Source: Elgaria multicarinata webbii
Lineage: Eukaryota; Chordata; Lepidosauria; Squamata; Anguidae
Direction of reading: 5' to 3'
Assembly: GCF_023053635.1 (NCBI RefSeq)
Contig: NC_086180.1
Coordinates: 90,311,447-90,375,446 of the forward strand
Length of the DNA: 64,000 bases
Of this stretch, positions 10,926 to 21,090 are shown in pieces (the stretch's first letter is position 1; the number at the start of each line of letters is the position of its first letter). The translations under genes were made by a program, and so were the position numbers. The notes under the pieces are model-generated. The model saw only the letters and a program-made list of their open reading frames with translations. It did no database searches and was not told where the DNA came from.

Positions 10926-12086
10926 TTGATCCAGTCAAATGCTAGGCATCCTCAGCGGCTCTTTGCATCCTTCAATTCTCTTCTGAAGCCTAATCCACCA
11001 TCTCTCCCCGCCTCCCTGTCTGCTAATAACTTTGCCTCTTTTTTCAATGTTAAAATCCAAACTATTCGCTCTGAGCTGGCCAGCTCTGCTCCTCTTCCAG
11101 TTCCTGTTCCTCATCTGTCAGTTCCTCCTGCAAATTTCTCTGTATTTCCTTCGGTCTCAGCTGATGAACTGTCTACAACACTGTGCTCTTCGAAGCCTTC
11201 CACTTGTTCTCGTGATCCGATCCCCTCTCGCGTCTTTATAAATCTTATTCCCGCTATCCTCCCTTCCTTGCTTCATATTATTAATTTTTCTCTGTCCTCT
11301 GGTTCATTTCCTTCTGTTTTTAAACATGCTACAGTCTCTCCCATTCTCAAGAAACCTACTCTTGATAGGCTCTCTCTGTCTAACTACCGACCTGTCTCTT
11401 TGTTGCCTTTTGTTTCAAAGATCCTGGAGCGTGTGGTCTACTCTCGTTGTCTTGACTTTCTGTCTAGTAACTCTGCTCTGGATCCTTTTCAATCTGGATT
11501 CCGTCCTTTGCATTCCACTGAAACAGCCCTTACTAAGATCACCAATGATCTTCTTACTGCCAAGTCTAAAGGCCTTTATTCCGTTCTTATTCTCCTTGAT
11601 CTAACTGCAGCCTTTGACACGGTTGATCATGATCTTCTCTTAGATTCCCTTCATGACCTTGGACTTTGTGGCTCTGTCTATAACTGGTTTGCCTCCTATC
11701 TAGCGGGTCGCTCTTTCAGCGTGTTGGCTAATGGCAGCTCGTCTTCCTCTTTTCCCCTTTCAGTAGGGGTCCCGCAAGGCTCGGTGCTTGGCCCGTTGCT
11801 GTTTTCCTTATACATGTTGCCCTTGGGTAAGCTTATTCAATCTCACGGCCTCCAATATCATCTGTATGCCGATGATACACAATTATATCTCTCATCTCCG
11901 GAACTTTCTCCTGATGTTCACGATTGTATCTCGGCATGTCTTTCAGATATCTCAGCTTGGCTGCTTCATCGTCGTTTGAAACATAATATGGCAAAAACTG
12001 AATTGCTTGTTTTTCCTCCTAAACCTTCCCCTCATCTCTCATTCTCTCTTACTGTCAATGATGTTACGCTTACTCCGGTCAAGTAA
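10926..12086 (+). pseudogene. L2 ORF, reverse transcriptase part
   Basis: Reverse transcriptase of the same L2 element. Motifs in order: [67 protein letters not shown]-like block, [19 protein letters not shown] and the catalytic YADDTQLYL. The coding frame really begins upstream, near 10743, in the same phase. It is cut by a TAA at 12084, after which the same frame continues (LGFIFDSSLSF, then RIRSFLSVSSAKMLVHALV) through the C-terminal part ending at 12704. Confidence 0.9.
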
Positions 12087-12221
12087 GCTTGTAGTCTTGG
12101 CTTTATATTTGATTCCTCGCTCTCCTTTATTCTTCATATTGAGGCAGTAGCTAAATCCTGTCGTTTTTTCCTGTATAATATTGCCAGGATTCGATCATTT
12201 CTGTCTGTCTCTTCTGCCAAG

Positions 12222-12704
12222 ATGCTTGTTCATGCATTGGTTATTTCTCGGTTGGACTACTGCAACCTTCTTCTCTCTGGCCTTCCTTCTTCTCACATCA
12301 GTCTGTTGGTCTCAGTCCACCACTCTGCCGCTAAGATCATCTTCTTGGTTCGCCGCTCTGATCGTGTTACTCCACTTCTGAAATCTCTTCATTGGCTTCC
12401 AATTCACTTCAGAATCCAATATAAACTTCTTCTGTTGACCTTCAAAGCTTCTCACGGTCTAGCTCCTTCCTATCTCTCATCTCTCATCTCACACTATTGC
12501 CCCGCTCGTGCTCTTCGTTCCTCTGATGCCATGTTTCTCACCTGCCCAAGGGTCTCTACTTCCCTTGCTCGGCTTTGTCCATTTTCTTCTGCTGCCCCTT
12601 ACGCCTGGAACGCTCTTCCAGAACATCTGAGATCCACAAGTTCAATCGCAGCTTTTAAAGCTCAACTAAAAACTTTTCTTTTTCCTAAAGCTTTTAAAAC
12701 CTGA
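12222..12704 (+). pseudogene. L2 ORF, C-terminal part
   Basis: C-terminal region after the polymerase core: SRLDYCNLLLSGLP, LKSLHWLPIHFRIQYK, GLAPSYLSSLI and FKAQLKTFLFPK. It is in the same frame as the reverse transcriptase part and separated only by the single stop at 12084. The same segment recurs on the minus strand at 31873-32170 in a 5'-truncated copy, so the family is multicopy here. Confidence 0.9.
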
Positions 12705-12881
12705 TGTTGTTTGGACTCTATACTGTTAGTTTTACCCTACCCTACCCAGTGCCTGTTTGCATTCTCTTCCCCTCCTTATTGCTTTACTATGATTTTATTA
12801 GAATGTAAGCCTATGCGGCAGGGTCTTGCTATTTACTGTTTTACTCTGTACAGCACCATGTACATTGATGGTGCTATATAA

Positions 12882-12883
<2 letters not shown>

Positions 12884-12927
<44 letters not shown>
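12884..12927 (+). repeat. (AAT)n microsatellite, L2 tail
   Basis: An uninterrupted run of AAT triplets directly follows the L2 3' end. The same tail appears after L2 copies at 27105 and 39035. Confidence 0.95.
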
Positions 12928-13089
12928 CTGTGAGGAGGTGAGCGTTGGTGGTAGCTGCGTGAAACAGGCTGCGTGAATCAGTCTTCTTCTGGGGAAGGGG
13001 TGAGTGATTCCAGCCCAGAAGGCCAAAATTGAAATTTGTGGCAGTCTCCTCCTCCTGGGTCTGGCACGATATTTGGGGCTTCTGAATTC

Positions 13090-13205
13090 TCTACCTTTTC
13101 CCCCTTTTAGGACTTAAACCTATGCATGTTCAGACAGAAAAAAGCCTTACAACCCAGTGAGATTCCCCTCCCACTTTCTGAACATGCATAGGATTGCACC
13201 CTTAG
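13090..13205. repeat. Short inverted-repeat element (GCAATCC family)
   Basis: CTTAAACCTATGCATGTTCA at the left pairs with TGAACATGCATAGGATTGCA at the right. It belongs to a short dispersed family whose members end in TGCAATCCTA and contain CCCATTGAG..CAATGGG; relatives are at 13650-13757 and, more weakly, 9440-9540, 34510-34600 and 43030-43120. Confidence 0.6.
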
Positions 13206-13649
13206 AAATTTTATTTATAATAATATATTTAAAATGGCATTTTAGCTTTTGTTCCAATGCTTGTAAGCCTCTTATCAAACATGAGTTATGGGGCAGACTT
13301 AAAATGTAAGAAAGAAATAGCCTTAAAATGCAGTTGAAGAGACCTTTTAATATTAAACTGTATTAAGCAGCCACTAAGGAAAAGATTCACTTTTTAAAAC
13401 AAGAACTTTAATTTTGGAGGATCTCTAGGCACTCTGGAAAAATTTCATTGACCGCTGTTGAGATAGTAAATTGAAAAGAAAAACTGCTAAGTGTGAAAAG
13501 TTTATTAAGTTTCCTTCCCTCGTGCAGCCAGTGGTATTATGTCCTTGCTTTGACAAACAAACAAACAAGGGATAAATTGTATACAGCCTAAGGCTGTAGT
13601 ATTCAAATTTAACTTGATTAATCATATTGACTTCAAAATTATATTTTCT

Positions 13650-13757
13650 AACAGTGCAATCCTAAACCTGTTTTGTCAGAAGTCAGTCCCATTGAGCTCA
13701 ATGGGGCTTACTCCCTACTAAGTCTATTTAGTCTATTTAGGAGCACAGCGTTAAGAC
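13650..13757. repeat. Short inverted-repeat element (GCAATCC family)
   Basis: Begins ACAGTGCAATCCTAAACCTG, contains GTCAGTCCCATTGAGCTCAA and the mirrored ATGGGGCTTACTCCC, a pattern frequent in squamate genomes. The central TTGAGCTCAA is a perfect palindrome. Confidence 0.7.
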
Positions 13758-14049
13758 TTGTTTTAATTGTCCTCCACCCCTGCATTGCCAAAACTGCTAG
13801 ATTATACCCAAAATAAAAATATATACGATCTCACTACAGGACAAGGAGGCAGACTGCTAGAAGAACATTGTACTCTGCTCTTTTTCTTAAGAGGGAGTTT
13901 AAACTTCACTCTCCTAACAGCAAACCCTTGTGACATAAGTTTTTGTTCCACTTTCTCTTCATATTCTTATGGATAAATTGCTGGAGGAGAATGCAACCCT
14001 GATGATTACGTGCTACCTCCAGTATCAGAGGCAGTAAGCCTATATACAG

Positions 14050-14205
14050 CAGTTGCAGGGGAACATGGGTGGGAGGGTGCTGTTGCACCATGTCCTGCTT
14101 TGTTGGTTCCTGATCGACAGCTGGTGGGCCACTTGTGTGAACAGAGTACTGGACTAGATGGACCCGTGGTCTTATCCAGCAAGGCTCTTCTCATGTTCTT
14201 AGGCT
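14050..14205 (+). mobile_element. CR1 LINE 3' fragment
   Basis: Phrases such as CAGCTGGTGGGCCACTTGTG, GAACAGAGTACTGGACTAGA and CTCTTCTCATGTTCTTA are the CR1-type 3' region also seen, inverted, at 16755 and 28669. 5'-truncated and non-coding. Confidence 0.75.
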
Positions 14206-14789
14206 TATTTCTATTTGGGCCATTTCTCCCCACTGTACCCTACATGCGTAACATAATAAAAGGAAAACAGAATAGTTCTTGAACAGCTGAACCGATCAAC
14301 GTTGGCGATTTGGGGGGGTGCAAGTCGCTCGCCTTGCCTAGGGCGCAAAATAGTCTGGCACCGGCCCTGGAGCAGTTCATTGATCGCACTATGGTGCTGA
14401 TTCTCTAATGGTGTATTTTGCTGAATGAAAATATTAGCTCAGTGTTGAACTCTTCTTTATTTTTACTGTTTCAGTGAGCAAGGATGGTGTAATGCTTCAA
14501 ATCTGGCCTCCAGTATATATTTCGTGGCCTCTGCTATTGGTTGACTGGCAGACTACAGGCGTAACCTTAGCCTGTATGCATAAGGCCTGTTAACAGCATT
14601 GTTGTCACATTGGGTGTCATTGGCAGCTTGTCTGATGCTGGCGTGCTTTACGCCTTGATGTCTCCACCCATTAGATATGGTCAGCTCCACTTTTGGATGT
14701 GTGTGCATGCATGTTTATTTGTCATTAGAGGTGCTTCTTTCATTGGTAGAAGTTGAGATTTGGATATGTTAGGGTGTATCTACATCAGC

Positions 14790-15010
14790 AGGTGTGTGCT
14801 TCTTGATGGGATGCCCCATTAACATTGGGTACAGTGTATTGATGTCTGAATGGGGTGCATGGAATGAATGGAAGTGTGCATGCGTGTGTTTTTGGAGTGG
14901 GTGATCTGAGTGTGTGGGTGCTGGCAGTGTGTGTATTGATGTCTGAATGGGGTGCATAGGGTGTTTGAATGCATGTGCATGTTTGCAGTGTGTGGTGGGG
15001 GAGGGCTGTA
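14790..15010. repeat. GT-rich minisatellite, period about 97 bp
   Basis: TATTGATGTCTGAATGGGGT occurs near 14838 and again near 14935. The stretch between and after is rich in GTGTGTG and GCATG. It produces spurious His/Thr-rich frames on the minus strand. Confidence 0.7.
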
Positions 15011-15324
15011 GTTTTCTGTGTGTGAGTTGGGGGGGGATGAGCTGGAGGTGATATTCCTATCAAATAATGCATTTTGACTCATAGACCTTCCTCTCCAATT
15101 TGTTTGCTATAATTGGCATGATGTATATTTTGTAACAATGGCTGTTAATTGTTCATCCTTCTTTAAAATCTTTTTTAAAAAATTACAGGGTAGCCATTAT
15201 TATTATCATCATCATAATCTATCTCTCTTTTCTTGCTCGTGGTGGTTTTTCTAGATGAGCATGATGGGCTTCGCCAAGTCATGCTGTCTTTTACTGATTC
15301 AGAAATTTCCGGACTATTGAACAT

Positions 15325-15625
15325 GTTTCAAGTATGAATGCTTTCTGGATGTTGGTGTGCATGTAGATTTTCTCTAAAAATAATAATAATGAAGTGATGC
15401 TGGTGAGTGATGTGATTAATGGAATAATTGTAATTTTTCCTCTTGCCAAAGTTCTTTAACTTCCATAGCCAGTGTTGTATAGTTTCCTCTCTTTTCCTCT
15501 TCCCTTTCTGCAACATTTTTGTCATTAGGTATTGCTATGTCAATGAGGTAGGTGTATTTTTCTTGGTTGTTTTTGACTGTTATGTCTGGTTGAAGCTGAA
15601 TCAAGCTAAGAGGTGCTATCCTTTA
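15325..15625 (-). mobile_element. Non-LTR retrotransposon C-terminal fragment
   Basis: The minus strand encodes YLIDIAIPNDKNVAEREEEK, then ..YTTLAMEVKELWQ, which resembles the conserved (L/I)IDIAIP.D.NV...K..KY..L..EI..LW block found at the C-terminus of several non-LTR reverse transcriptases. Only about 70 residues survive and the upstream polymerase is absent. The clade is not assigned. Confidence 0.55.
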
Positions 15626-16189
15626 GTCCATTTTGTTCCATTGCTAATGTTTGCAGGGTAATATTAGTTTATACTATTTCTGAATGCGTTGTTGCTTGTT
15701 TGTTGTACTAGATTTTTCTGTACTTGTCAACTACTTCATTTATCCAGTGGTAGCAGTATGCTGAATGTGTGAGAATGGATATGAGAAAGGTGATGGGGAA
15801 AGAGTGTTAAATGTTAGGAAAGGTTAGACTATGGTCATCCAGTGAAGGACTTGCAGTCAGAAAAGATATTTGAGGGAAGAGGAGACTGTATTACACAGAG
15901 TATAGCAAAAGCTTCAAAGTACAGCAAAAGCTACAAAAGTAGAAATGAGTGAAGTTAATTTCAGATATGTTGAATGTCTCACTTGTTCTTTATTCCAGTG
16001 TTTTTAGCATTAAGATGTTATGTAGAACAGGTTTGTTTTAATTGTGTGATATGAAATCAGACCTGTGACCAAGGCCATGTTTGGGTGGGCACGCCACCAT
16101 GGGGGCTGGGCATGTTGGTGGGCACACCCCCTTAGGGCAGCCATGTTGTCCTCCTTTTTGGTTTCCAAAATATGGTCACCCTAATTCAA

Positions 16190-16650
16190 TCTCTTCTTCA
16201 ACCTAAAGCATCCACACTTAATTTACCCTAAATTGCAATGACAACAGAATGGTCCGTAGTTTTGAAAACAGAAAAGGAAAGAAATCCTTCAGCGGCACAC
16301 AAGTCATTGTCCGAACTGATTACTACATCTAATCCATCTGAAACGAGGTGGAAAAGAGAACAGAAATCAACATTCTAGATGGATTTGAAATTCAGTGTGT
16401 TGTGATTAAAAAGTAAAACATGTATTATTGAATAAAACAGGATTACAGCCACGCTAATTCATATTGTCATTAATTATTGTTCTTATAATTTAATTTTGGG
16501 AAGTGGTTCAGCCCAAACACAGATTGATCTGAGTACTGCCCATGAATACGACCATTGTTGAGTCAGGATGGGGGTCATTCCCATGGTTCCCTCGATGGGC
16601 CTGTGCCATGTCATTGCCTTTAAGCTGAATTTTAGGGTGTCCCTATTATA
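16190..16650 (+). repeat. Local duplication, copy A
   Basis: About 450 bases starting at CAATCTCTTCTTCAACCTAA reappear in the same order and orientation at 17410-17880. Shared landmarks are TTGAAAA.AGAAAA, ATTGAATAAAACAG, CAGATTGATCTGAGTACTGC and CCATTGTTGAGTCAGGATGG. It is non-coding, and diverged enough (many substitutions and indels) to be old. Confidence 0.85.
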
Positions 16651-16754
16651 GAATCTCCCCACTGGTGGTGTAGTGGAGGCAAGTCTCACAGGGATGCAGA
16701 ACCAGCACTTATTCATACGCAGGGTCCTTATGAAGTTGTAGCTCAGCTCCATTC

Positions 16755-17345
16755 CATAAGAACGTGAGAAGACCAAGGATCCATCTAGTCCAACACTCTG
16801 TTCACACAGTGGCCAACCAGCTGTTGACAAGGGAACCACAAGCCGCACATGGTGCAACAGCACCCTCCCACCCATGTTCCCCAACAACTAGTGTATACAG
16901 GCTTACTGCCTCTAATACTGGAGGTTGCACATAGCCATCCTGGCTAGTAGCCTTTGATGGCCTCCTCCTCCAGGAATTTATTCAACCCCCTTTTAAAGCC
17001 ATCCAAATTGGTGGCCATCACTACATCTTGTGATAGTGAATTCCAGAGCTTGACTCTGCGCTGTGTGAAGAAGTCCTTTCTTTGATCTGTCCTGAATCTC
17101 CCACCAATCAGCTTCATGAGATGACCCCATTGGGTTCTAGTATTTTGTAAACCGCCCAGAGAGCTTCGGCTATTGGGCGGTATAGAAATGCAATAAATAA
17201 ATAAATATTATGGAAGAGGGAGAAAACTGTGTCCCTATGCACCTTCTCCACCCCATGCATCGTTTTGTACACCTCTATCATGTTTCCCCTTAACCTCCTT
17301 TGAGCAATCCCAACGGTTGTTACCTTTCCTCATAGGTCTTATTCC
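16755..17345 (-). mobile_element. CR1 LINE 3' fragment with nested insertion
   Basis: In reverse orientation this carries the CR1 3' region: TAAGAACGTGAGAAGACC, AACAGCACCCTCCCACCCAT, TTTAAAGCCATCCAAATTGG, CTTGACTCTGCGCTGTGTGA, TACACCTCTATCATGTTTCC. Between about 17143 and 17207 it is interrupted by a short retroposed tail (CCGCCCAGAGAGCTTCGGCT... ending in AATAAATAAATA). After that the CR1 text resumes. Confidence 0.85.
17143..17207 (+). mobile_element. Short SINE/LINE tail inserted in CR1
   Basis: ACCGCCCAGAGAGCTTCGG..CTATTGGGCGGTATAGAAATGC followed by (AATA)n is the very frequent 3' tail seen again (both orientations) near 8670, 20255 and 46040. It interrupts the surrounding CR1 text exactly, so it inserted later. 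Confidence 0.75.
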
Positions 17346-17409
17346 TCATTGTGGCTGGAATCGTGGGCATGGACAATATGGCTGTTTCAACAGTCCAAAC
17401 CTTAAACTA

Positions 17410-17690
17410 GGATTCAATCTCTTCTTCAACCTAAGGCACCCACATTTTAATCTACCTTGAACAACAAGGACAATAAAATGGTCCCAGTTTTTGAAAAGAG
17501 AAAAGAAAGCCTTCTCGGGACACACAAGCCATTGCCAATATTGATTTCCATATCTATTCCATCAGAAATGAGGTGGAGGTGGAAATGAGAATAGAAACTG
17601 AATTTCAGACGGTCTTGAATTGCAGGTTTATGTGATTAAACCATGAAACATTATTGAATAAAACAGAATTTTAGTTGTTAATTGGTGGTA

Positions 17691-17733
<43 letters not shown>

Positions 17734-17880
17734 GTTTGGGGAAGTGGTACAGCCCAAACCAGATTGATCTGAGTACTGCCCATTAATAGGGCCATTGTTG
17801 AGTCAGGATGGTGGTCATTTCCATTGTTGCCTCATTGTCATGTGTCAAATCACTGCCTTTTAAGCTGAATACCATTATCA
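17410..17880 (+). repeat. Local duplication, copy B
   Basis: Second copy of the segment at 16190-16650, in direct orientation and about 1.2 kb away. It carries an extra (ATT)n expansion at 17693-17733 at a point where copy A has only TCATTAATTATTGTTC. The CR1 fragment lies between the copies and is not duplicated. Confidence 0.85.
17693..17733 (+). repeat. (ATT)n microsatellite
   Basis: Uninterrupted ATT triplets within duplication copy B. Confidence 0.95.
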
Positions 17881-18522
17881 CTGTAAGCCAAGTGTTAAAA
17901 CCATTTTGAGTGTTAATTGTCTATTAAGTACAATCAAATCCCATTCCATGCTGCCAACCTTTATTTGTGAACCAAGAGAGGAAGTTCTCTCAATCAACAG
18001 CTCTATCTAGGTACCCTGGACTTAACTGGGATGGGCATCACTTATCCGTGTATGTTTCCTCTGAAGTCACCCCCATTCTATTCAATGGAACTGAGTATGC
18101 TTGGGATGGCAGCCCAACTTACATCTCAGCCCCACCTGGGACCCTTTGAACAGACTACACAGAAGACTTGCCCCCAAACCCAAGAAAAAAAGACGCAAGA
18201 CAATATGTATGTTTCAATGATTCCAATTTTATTAAAATCTAAGCCTGACGCTAAAGCCCCCTCTTTAACCTGTCCACAGCTACAAGCCAAAGCGCCACAG
18301 CCCAAGACAACAGCAGTGCAGAGAAGGCAAAAAACTGGTTCAACAGGGAAAATTCCTTCTCGGTTCCAATTCAGGCAACCAGCTAAGCCTGCACAGTTAG
18401 TTAAAGGTGGGGGAGGCCGTTCCTTCAGCTAGGCCTGGTAAGGATCCAATGAAAGGAGGGCTTACCTAGCCAGGTCTATCTGAGGCCTGCTTGAAGAAAA
18501 TCTGTGTCTGGGCTGAGATAAG

Positions 18523-18572
<50 letters not shown>
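18523..18572 (+). repeat. (CA)n microsatellite
   Basis: About 24 uninterrupted CA dinucleotides. Confidence 0.97.
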
Positions 18573-18576
<4 letters not shown>

Positions 18577-18764
18577 TGTGTGATGTCCAAAATATTGCAA
18601 CCCAAACACAGATTGCCCTGACTAAGAATGGGCCTATGACTCCATACTTCTCTTTTTTTTTTTTGTCCCTCGATGGTTATTGTTGGTTGAATTATGACGG
18701 GTTCCACAGCGTGTCAAGTGGGAAACAGCAGTGGGAAGACAAGCAACTCCGGAAGAATATACAT

Positions 18765-18965
18765 CAGTGGTTCTCAACCTTCCTAATGCTGCGACCCTTT
18801 AATACAGTTCCTCATGTTGTGGTGACCCCCAACCATAAAATTATTTTCGTTGCTACTTCATAACTGTAATTTTGCTACTGTTATGAATTGTAATGTAAAT
18901 ATCTGATATGCAGGATGTATTTTCGTTGTTACAAATTGTATTTTCATTGTTACAAACCCAACGAA
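18765..18965 (+). mobile_element. SPIN hAT element, 5' part
   Basis: Begins CAGTGGTTCTCAACCTTCCT and continues through CTCATGTTGTGGTGACCCCC, AACCATAAAATTATTTTCG, GCTACTTCATAACTG and CTGATATGCAGGATG, the text of the SPIN family. After about 18960 the match is lost and no right end follows, so this copy is truncated or replaced internally. SPIN is a hAT transposon known to have entered several tetrapod lineages, including squamates, by horizontal transfer. Confidence 0.85.
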
Positions 18966-19933
18966 CCTGTTTATTATTAATCATTATGTGAAAATTCTAT
19001 TTGAAAATAAACTATCTCTGATACAATCAACTCACTATTTGTTTTGTTTCAAAGGAAACAAAACCAGTTATTTTTTTTAATATGTTTTTGACTAACTTTC
19101 TAAAACAAAAGACCAAAAACAGGGTTTATGGCGACGGAATAACCCTACAATTTTCTTCTTCCACCTTTCTCCTTAGCTACCTATGCTGGATCCTCCAATA
19201 CTCACCACATTTACATCAAAGTCCCATTGAATTCTGAGCAATTTATTTCCAGATAACACCCTGGCCCTAACCCTCCTTTAGAAGCCTGTTCTCCACCTGA
19301 ATTAATCCGGAACAACTACTACTCTTGGTTTCCTTATTCTCCATCGTTCATGAAGACTACAATCCCCACTTCACTCATTAAAATGCATTAAAATTTCTAC
19401 TGGGTAGAAATCACACACATTCCACCCCCTCCCCCACAAGGAGTGTGTTCAGGAGGAATTAACCCAGGTGGAGTCATGTCAAATTGCCACCCTTAAACTG
19501 CAGTCCTATCGACACGAGGCATTCTGATTTGCGCGTTTGCAAGGAAGGGCCCCCCTTTCCCTCCAAGGGGGCACACTCCCAGAAAGAATGCATAGGAGTC
19601 CCAGCCTACAAGATCTCCGCCCATCCTCAACAAACACTTGGAGCTGACTTCTAGGTAAATATAATGGGGGTTGGACATCCTTCACTTCGAAGAAAACTGC
19701 TGAGGAGTTCATGTTTTAATGGCTGCAATCCGCAGGTCATTTACTCTAAAGGAGTCATATTCAAGTCAATGCCTTGGAGGAGGAGGAGGACACCAGTCCA
19801 AGGCTGGCAACGGTCACACTAAGGCAACCGGCCCGCTGGCCAGTATGTCTCTTTACACCGAGGTGGCGGACCAGCTGGAGTCCCTTCGGAAGGGCCAGCC
19901 GGCCTCTTTCCACGCGGCTCGCCACCACCTTGC

Positions 19934-20705
19934 TCAGCCCGAGTTCCAGGAGACCAGGGCCGGCGGCGCGAAGTGCTGGTAGGCGGGGAAAAGGCTCAGC
20001 GTGCCGGTTTGCGGGAAGGCTGGATAGCCCGGCAGGCTGAGAGCCGCCTGTCCGCCGACGTAGTCCTGGCCTGAGGCCGCCCCGCCGCCCCTGCAGCTCT
20101 GGCAGGCCTTGCCGTCACGCACCAGCACAGGCACCACCACCCTGCGCAGCAGCGGTGCCGCGCCGCCTCCGCCCGCGGCCCGCTCGGCGCCGCCCTTGGC
20201 ATGCTTATTATTATTATTTATTATTATTTATTAAACTTATATACTGCTCCCATAGCCAGGGCTCTCTGGGCGGTTTACAGAAATTCTAAAATTGAGGTAA
20301 AAACAAGTATACAAAATTTAAAACTCTAAAACACAGAACATACACACATAAAGCATTAAAAACCGATTAAAAACTAAACATGTGGGTAATTATGATATGC
20401 CGCCATATGCCTGGGCAAAGAGGAAAGTCTTAACCTGGTGCCGGTTATATGGCGCTTCATCTTGTAGCGGTGGTTCCGGAACCAGATCTTGACCTGGGTG
20501 GGTGTCAGGCACAGCAGGTGCGCCAGCTGCTCCCGCTCGGGTGCCGACAGGTAGCGCTGCTGCCAGAAGCGCCACTCCAGCACCAGCGTCTGTGCCTTGG
20601 AGAAGAGCACCCGCTGCTTCTTCTTCTTCTCCTCTTCCTCTTCCTCCTCGTCCTCCGCATGTGGGCGGACCCTCCTGGAGACGGATAGAGGAGCGGTGTC
20701 TCGGT
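19934..20705 (-). pseudogene. NKX2-8-like homeobox gene, decayed and interrupted
   Basis: Minus strand. An acidic run, then [18 protein letters not shown] and a whole NK2-class homeodomain ([32 protein letters not shown]) is encoded at about 20453-20640. The C-terminal part (stop at 19934-19936) has an NK2-specific-domain-like core RVVVPVLVRDGKAC and an NKX2-8/2-9-like end, LFPAYQHF..PALVSWN. A 250-bp retroelement separates the two exactly after KMKR. At least four arginine or glutamine positions are changed (EWRFWQQ for ERRFRQQ, LLC for LLR, KIWFRN for KIWFQN), three of them of the CGG/CGC to TGG/TGC type expected from methyl-CpG decay. No start codon or first exon is seen; the upstream side runs straight into a SPIN remnant. 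Such factors bind CAAG-type DNA sites in the nucleus. This copy cannot encode one. A retrocopy or a relic of a duplicated locus are both possible. Confidence 0.85.
20200..20452 (-). mobile_element. Retroelement inserted in the homeobox relic
   Basis: Starts with (TTA)n/(TTATTTA)n and continues through CCATAGCCAGGGCTCTCTGG, GCGGTTTACAG, runs of AAAACTAAACA-like A-rich sequence and GGGCAAAGAGGAAAGTCTTAACCTGGTGCCGG. This is a common squamate LINE/SINE 3' region in reverse. It splits the homeobox text with no obvious coding loss on either side. Confidence 0.75.
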
Positions 20706-20765
20706 TCCTAAGACCATCGGAAATATGTGTTTTCCGATGGTCTTAGGCGACCCCTGTGAAAGGGG
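20706..20765 (+). mobile_element. SPIN remnant (right part)
   Basis: CCTAAGACCATCGGAAATAT and GTGTTTTCCGATGGTCTTAG form the internal palindrome of SPIN, followed by GCGACCCCTGTGAAAGGG. The terminal CGACCCACAGG..AACCGCTG part is missing. It abuts the homeobox relic directly. Confidence 0.8.
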
Positions 20766-20932
20766 TCATCGATTGTAAGACGCCATCGATTGTAAGACGC
20801 ACACTAATTTCAGTACCACCAACAGAAAAAAAAACCCTAAGACACACCCGCGATTCTAAGATGCACCCCGTTTTTAGAGATGTTTATATGGGGGGGGAAA
20901 GTGCGTCTTAGAATTGAATAAATATGGTAATT
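20766..20932. repeat. TAAGACGCAC-type MITE fragment
   Basis: Contains ATTGTAAGACGC twice, GATTCTAAGATGCACCCC and a mirrored GTGCGTCTTAGAATTGAATA near its end, an inverted-repeat design around a (G)n tract. It is immediately adjacent to the SPIN remnant. Confidence 0.6.
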
Positions 20933-21042
20933 ATATTTTTTAACTTTTGTATATTTCTATTTATAAGTTTTAACTGTATATGTTTTAATTTTGTAAAGCC
21001 ACCTTGAGGCCCAACATTGGGCAAAAGGCGGGATACAAATAA

Positions 21043-21089
<47 letters not shown>

Positions 21090-21090
21090 T
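20933..21090 (+). mobile_element. LINE/SINE 3' tail with (ATA)n
   Basis: TTGTAAAGCCACCTTGAGGC..GGGCAAAAGGCGGGATACAA followed by an (ATA)n run to about 21089. This tail type closes many squamate SINEs and LINEs. No coding part remains. Confidence 0.7.

Larger units (their letters stand above)
8660..12927 (+). mobile_element. L2 LINE, near full length
   Basis: One long L2-clade non-LTR retrotransposon. The 5' UTR is GC-rich (about 8890-9600; its exact start near 8.74 kb is uncertain). The protein starts at about 9619 or at the ATG at 9838. An endonuclease domain (SLTETWLPAHD, YRPPGSSSKF, LILGDFNIHVDD, SDHHLVSFN) fills 9840-10560. Reverse transcriptase follows ([57 protein letters not shown] at about 11868), then the L2 C-terminus (HWLPIHFRIQYKLL, APYAWNALPEHLR) to 12704. 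Only two lesions were found: a frameshift near 10741 and an in-frame TAA at 12084-12086. The 3' UTR ends GATGGTGCTATATAAATTAA and an (ATA)n tract. Few lesions suggest a fairly recent insertion. Confidence 0.93.

Noticed and set aside
14769-15082. Histidine/threonine-rich minus-strand frames
   Set aside because: By-product of a GT-rich minisatellite.
18523-18572. (CA)n as Z-DNA regulatory element
   Set aside because: Plain microsatellite with no gene nearby.
19719-19982. Plus-strand frame MAAIRRSF... opposite the homeobox relic
   Set aside because: Lies antisense to and downstream of the homeobox C-terminus; GC-rich chance frame.
20374-20610. Reading the homeobox relic as NKX3-2, the expected neighbour of BOD1L1
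   Set aside because: The residues [16 protein letters not shown] and NHRYKMKR and the VPVLVRDGK core are NK2-type; NKX3 proteins have a different helix 1 and NRRYKTKR.
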